DNA from: Planctomicrobium sp.
Lineage (GTDB): Bacteria > Planctomycetota > Planctomycetia > Planctomycetales > Planctomycetaceae
DNA: 7,171 nucleotides
Direction: 5' to 3'
Assembly: GCA_029259835.1 (NCBI GenBank)
Contig: JAJDEL010000413.1
Span: 1 to 7,171 of the forward strand
In this document: positions 5,673-7,171 of the stretch, piece by piece
Position numbering within the stretch: the first letter of the stretch is position 1
Layout: each line of letters begins with the position of its first letter
The notes under the pieces: generated by a model
What the model was told of the DNA's origin: nothing
The model's database searches: none
Seen by the model: only the letters and a program-made list of their open reading frames with translations
Program-made: the position numbers and the translations under genes

Positions 5673-7171
5673 TTCTTCTCCTCTTTTTTGTCTTCTTCTT
5701 CGTCTTTACTCTTGGCGTTTTGCATTGCGTTTTTGCTCTTCTTTTCTTTGAAGAGTTTAAATCGCGATTTAACAATTTTCCTGGGCCAGTTGTTGTTCTC
5801 AACGTTCGTATCGGCCGTTTCCAGATGCGGATCGACCGTGACCGACTCGATTGTTTTTTCGGTGATGAACAACTTGGAAACTTTTTGGTTATTCCGCCGC
5901 CAGATTTCTGCCGGAATACGCAACTCTTGTGTTGTTTCGTCTTCGAACTTGAATTCCAGAAGTATCGGCATCACCAGTCCGCCAATGTTCTCGAAATCGA
6001 AGACGTAAAAGTTGCGTTTCTCTTCGAGAAGTTTCTTTTCGTCTTTCTCAAGGGATTTCAGGAATCGTTGGTAGGCTTTGCGGTCGCTTTCAGTAATGTT
6101 GAGTTTGTCGAAGTCGTTGTAGAAGTCTTTCAGTTCCGGGAATCTGTCAGCACGTTTCGGAAGTTCCTTGTTCCGTTGTTCTGAAAGAGTCTTCGGTTTT
6201 TCGTCGCGTTCTTTCTTCTTGATCGGCTTTTCAACTTCTGGATCAGGTGATTCGAGAGTCGACAAGCGAATTTGATTGATCGAGATGTCGACATGGTTTG
6301 TTGTGTAAAACCACCCTCGCCAAAACCAGTCGAGATCGACGCCAGAGGCGTCTTCCATTGTTCGAAAGAAGTCCGATGGAGTTGGACGCTTGAACTTCCA
6401 ACGCAGTGCGTATTCTTTGAACGCAAAATCGAAGAGTTCACGTCCGAGGATCGTTTCCCGAAGAATGTTGAGCGCCGTCGCCGGTTTTGCATAGGCGTTG
6501 TTCCCAAACTGCAAGATCGATTCCGAGTTCGTCATGATCGGCACCTGTTGAGAGCTTCGCATGTACGGAACAATCAGTTTCGGCTCGCCACGTTTCGATG
6601 GGTATTCGTCTTCCCATTCCTGTTCGGCAAGATATTGCAAAAAAGTGTTCAGCCCTTCATCCATCCATGTCCATTGTCTCTCATCACTGTTGACGATCAT
6701 CGGGAAGTAGTTGTGCCCCACTTCATGAATCACAACTGAGATCAGCCCGTACTTCGTTCGGTCTGAATAGGTCTTGTCCTTCTCCGGACGAGGTCCATTG
6801 AAGCAAATCATCGGGTACTCCATCCCGTACACTGGACCATTCACAGAGATCGCGACCGGATAAGGGTAATCAAATGTGTAGCGTGAATAGACATCCAGTG
6901 TATGAATGATCGAATGTGTGGAATACTTGCTCCAGAGCGGCTCTGCTTCCTTTGGGTAATACGACATCGCCCAAACGGATTGGTCACCAACGGTGTGCTG
7001 TTGTGCATCCCAGATGAATTTACGAGATGACGCAAACGCCACGTCACGAACGCTGTCCGCTTTGAAAATCCATGTCTTCCTGCCGGACGGTTTTGAAGCT
7101 TCGTTCTTCTCAGCTTCTTCCGGCGTGACAATGACGACCGGAGTCTTCGCTGTTTTTGCTGTTTCTAGACG
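5669..7171 (-). CDS. M1 family metallopeptidase, C-terminal 500 residues (5' end outside window)
   Basis: The frame is open to the right edge, so the gene starts beyond 7171; a GTG near 7042 is internal. In the visible 500 residues, the zinc site is HEVGH (His149, His153) followed after 18 residues by Glu172 (WMDEGLN), the diagnostic HEXXH-x18-E of gluzincin M1 peptidases. The exopeptidase GAMEN motif appears as GMEYP (116-120), a variant seen in many bacterial M1-like proteins. The Tyr in NNAYAKP (about 227) fits the catalytic tyrosine. A helical segment with [11 protein letters not shown] follows, then a charged Lys/Glu linker (about 310-385), a beta-rich domain and a strongly charged Lys/Glu/Asp tail. 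The N-terminal beta domain and any signal peptide are off-window. The downstream DUF6702-like gene overlaps it by 4 bp. It is probably an exported or periplasmic aminopeptidase-like enzyme; its specificity is unknown. Confidence 0.9.
   Translation of the reverse strand, partial: RLETAKTAKTPVVIVTPEEAEKNEASKPSGRKTWIFKADSVRDVAFASSRKFIWDAQQHTVGDQSVWAMSYYPKEAEPLWSKYSTHSIIHTLDVYSRYTFDYPYPVAISVNGPVYGMEYPMICFNGPRPEKDKTYSDRTKYGLISVVIHEVGHNYFPMIVNSDERQWTWMDEGLNTFLQYLAEQEWEDEYPSKRGEPKLIVPYMRSSQQVPIMTNSESILQFGNNAYAKPATALNILRETILGRELFDFAFKEYALRWKFKRPTPSDFFRTMEDASGVDLDWFWRGWFYTTNHVDISINQIRLSTLESPDPEVEKPIKKKERDEKPKTLSEQRNKELPKRADRFPELKDFYNDFDKLNITESDRKAYQRFLKSLEKDEKKLLEEKRNFYVFDFENIGGLVMPILLEFKFEDETTQELRIPAEIWRRNNQKVSKLFITEKTIESVTVDPHLETADTNVENNNWPRKIVKSRFKLFKEKKSKNAMQNAKSKDEEEDKKEEKK

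Noticed and set aside
5670..5690. A6G run near the end of the M1 peptidase gene as a programmed -1 frameshift site that would fuse it to the DUF6702-like protein
   Set aside because: The run is read as AAA AAA GAG preceded by C, which does not fit the X XXY YYZ slippery heptamer; the AGGAG there is better explained as the ribosome binding site of the next gene.
5648..6184. Plus-strand Phe-rich frame that looks like a membrane protein
   Set aside because: It is the complement of the Lys/Glu-rich tail of the M1 peptidase; the Phe/Leu richness comes from reading AAG/GAA codons in antisense.

Overview
The window looks like chromosomal DNA of a Planctomycete, most likely a Pirellulaceae or Planctomycetaceae relative. 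This is an inference from gene content: two consecutive Tat-exported sugar isomerase/epimerase-like proteins with SRRQ leader motifs, an M1 metallopeptidase followed by a DUF6702-type secreted protein, and a single-domain protoglobin. I see no mobile element, CRISPR array, tRNA or rRNA. Six of the seven genes are on the minus strand.

Left block (1-2450) looks like a nitrogen-oxide handling module. The plus-strand gene at the left edge is the C-terminal end of what is probably a multiheme cytochrome of the hydroxylamine oxidoreductase type (tentative). It meets, tail to tail, a minus-strand protoglobin (412-999). Upstream of the globin lies a short, class III-type hybrid cluster protein Hcp (1088-2371), with all four N-terminal Fe-S cysteines and all seven hybrid-cluster ligands present. 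A strong intrinsic terminator (1035-1070) separates hcp from the globin. A sigma70-like promoter with a dyad over its -35/spacer sits just upstream of hcp. The three genes plausibly deal with NO and hydroxylamine.

Middle (2372-2694) is a 323-bp intergenic region. It holds the hcp promoter and three perfect tandem copies of the palindromic octamer TGAATTCA (2633-2656).

Right block (2695-7171) is a probable minus-strand operon. In transcription order it contains an M1 metallopeptidase (5' end outside the window), a secreted DUF6702-like protein, a Tat-exported TIM-barrel sugar isomerase-like protein, a second such protein, and a small metal-binding cupin. The first three genes are joined by two 4-bp ATGA overlaps, so they are probably translationally coupled. 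The last three are separated by 81 and 57 bp. A perfect 8-bp hairpin carries the stop codon of the first isomerase-like gene in its loop. Exported proteases and sugar isomerases fit an extracytoplasmic polymer-processing role, but substrates cannot be read from the sequence.

I found no clear new defence or mobile system. The points most worth a second look are the Hcp/protoglobin/cytochrome grouping with its candidate operator, the TGAATTCA repeat, the lysine replacing a metal-ligand glutamate in one isomerase-like protein, and the coupled M1-DUF6702 pair.
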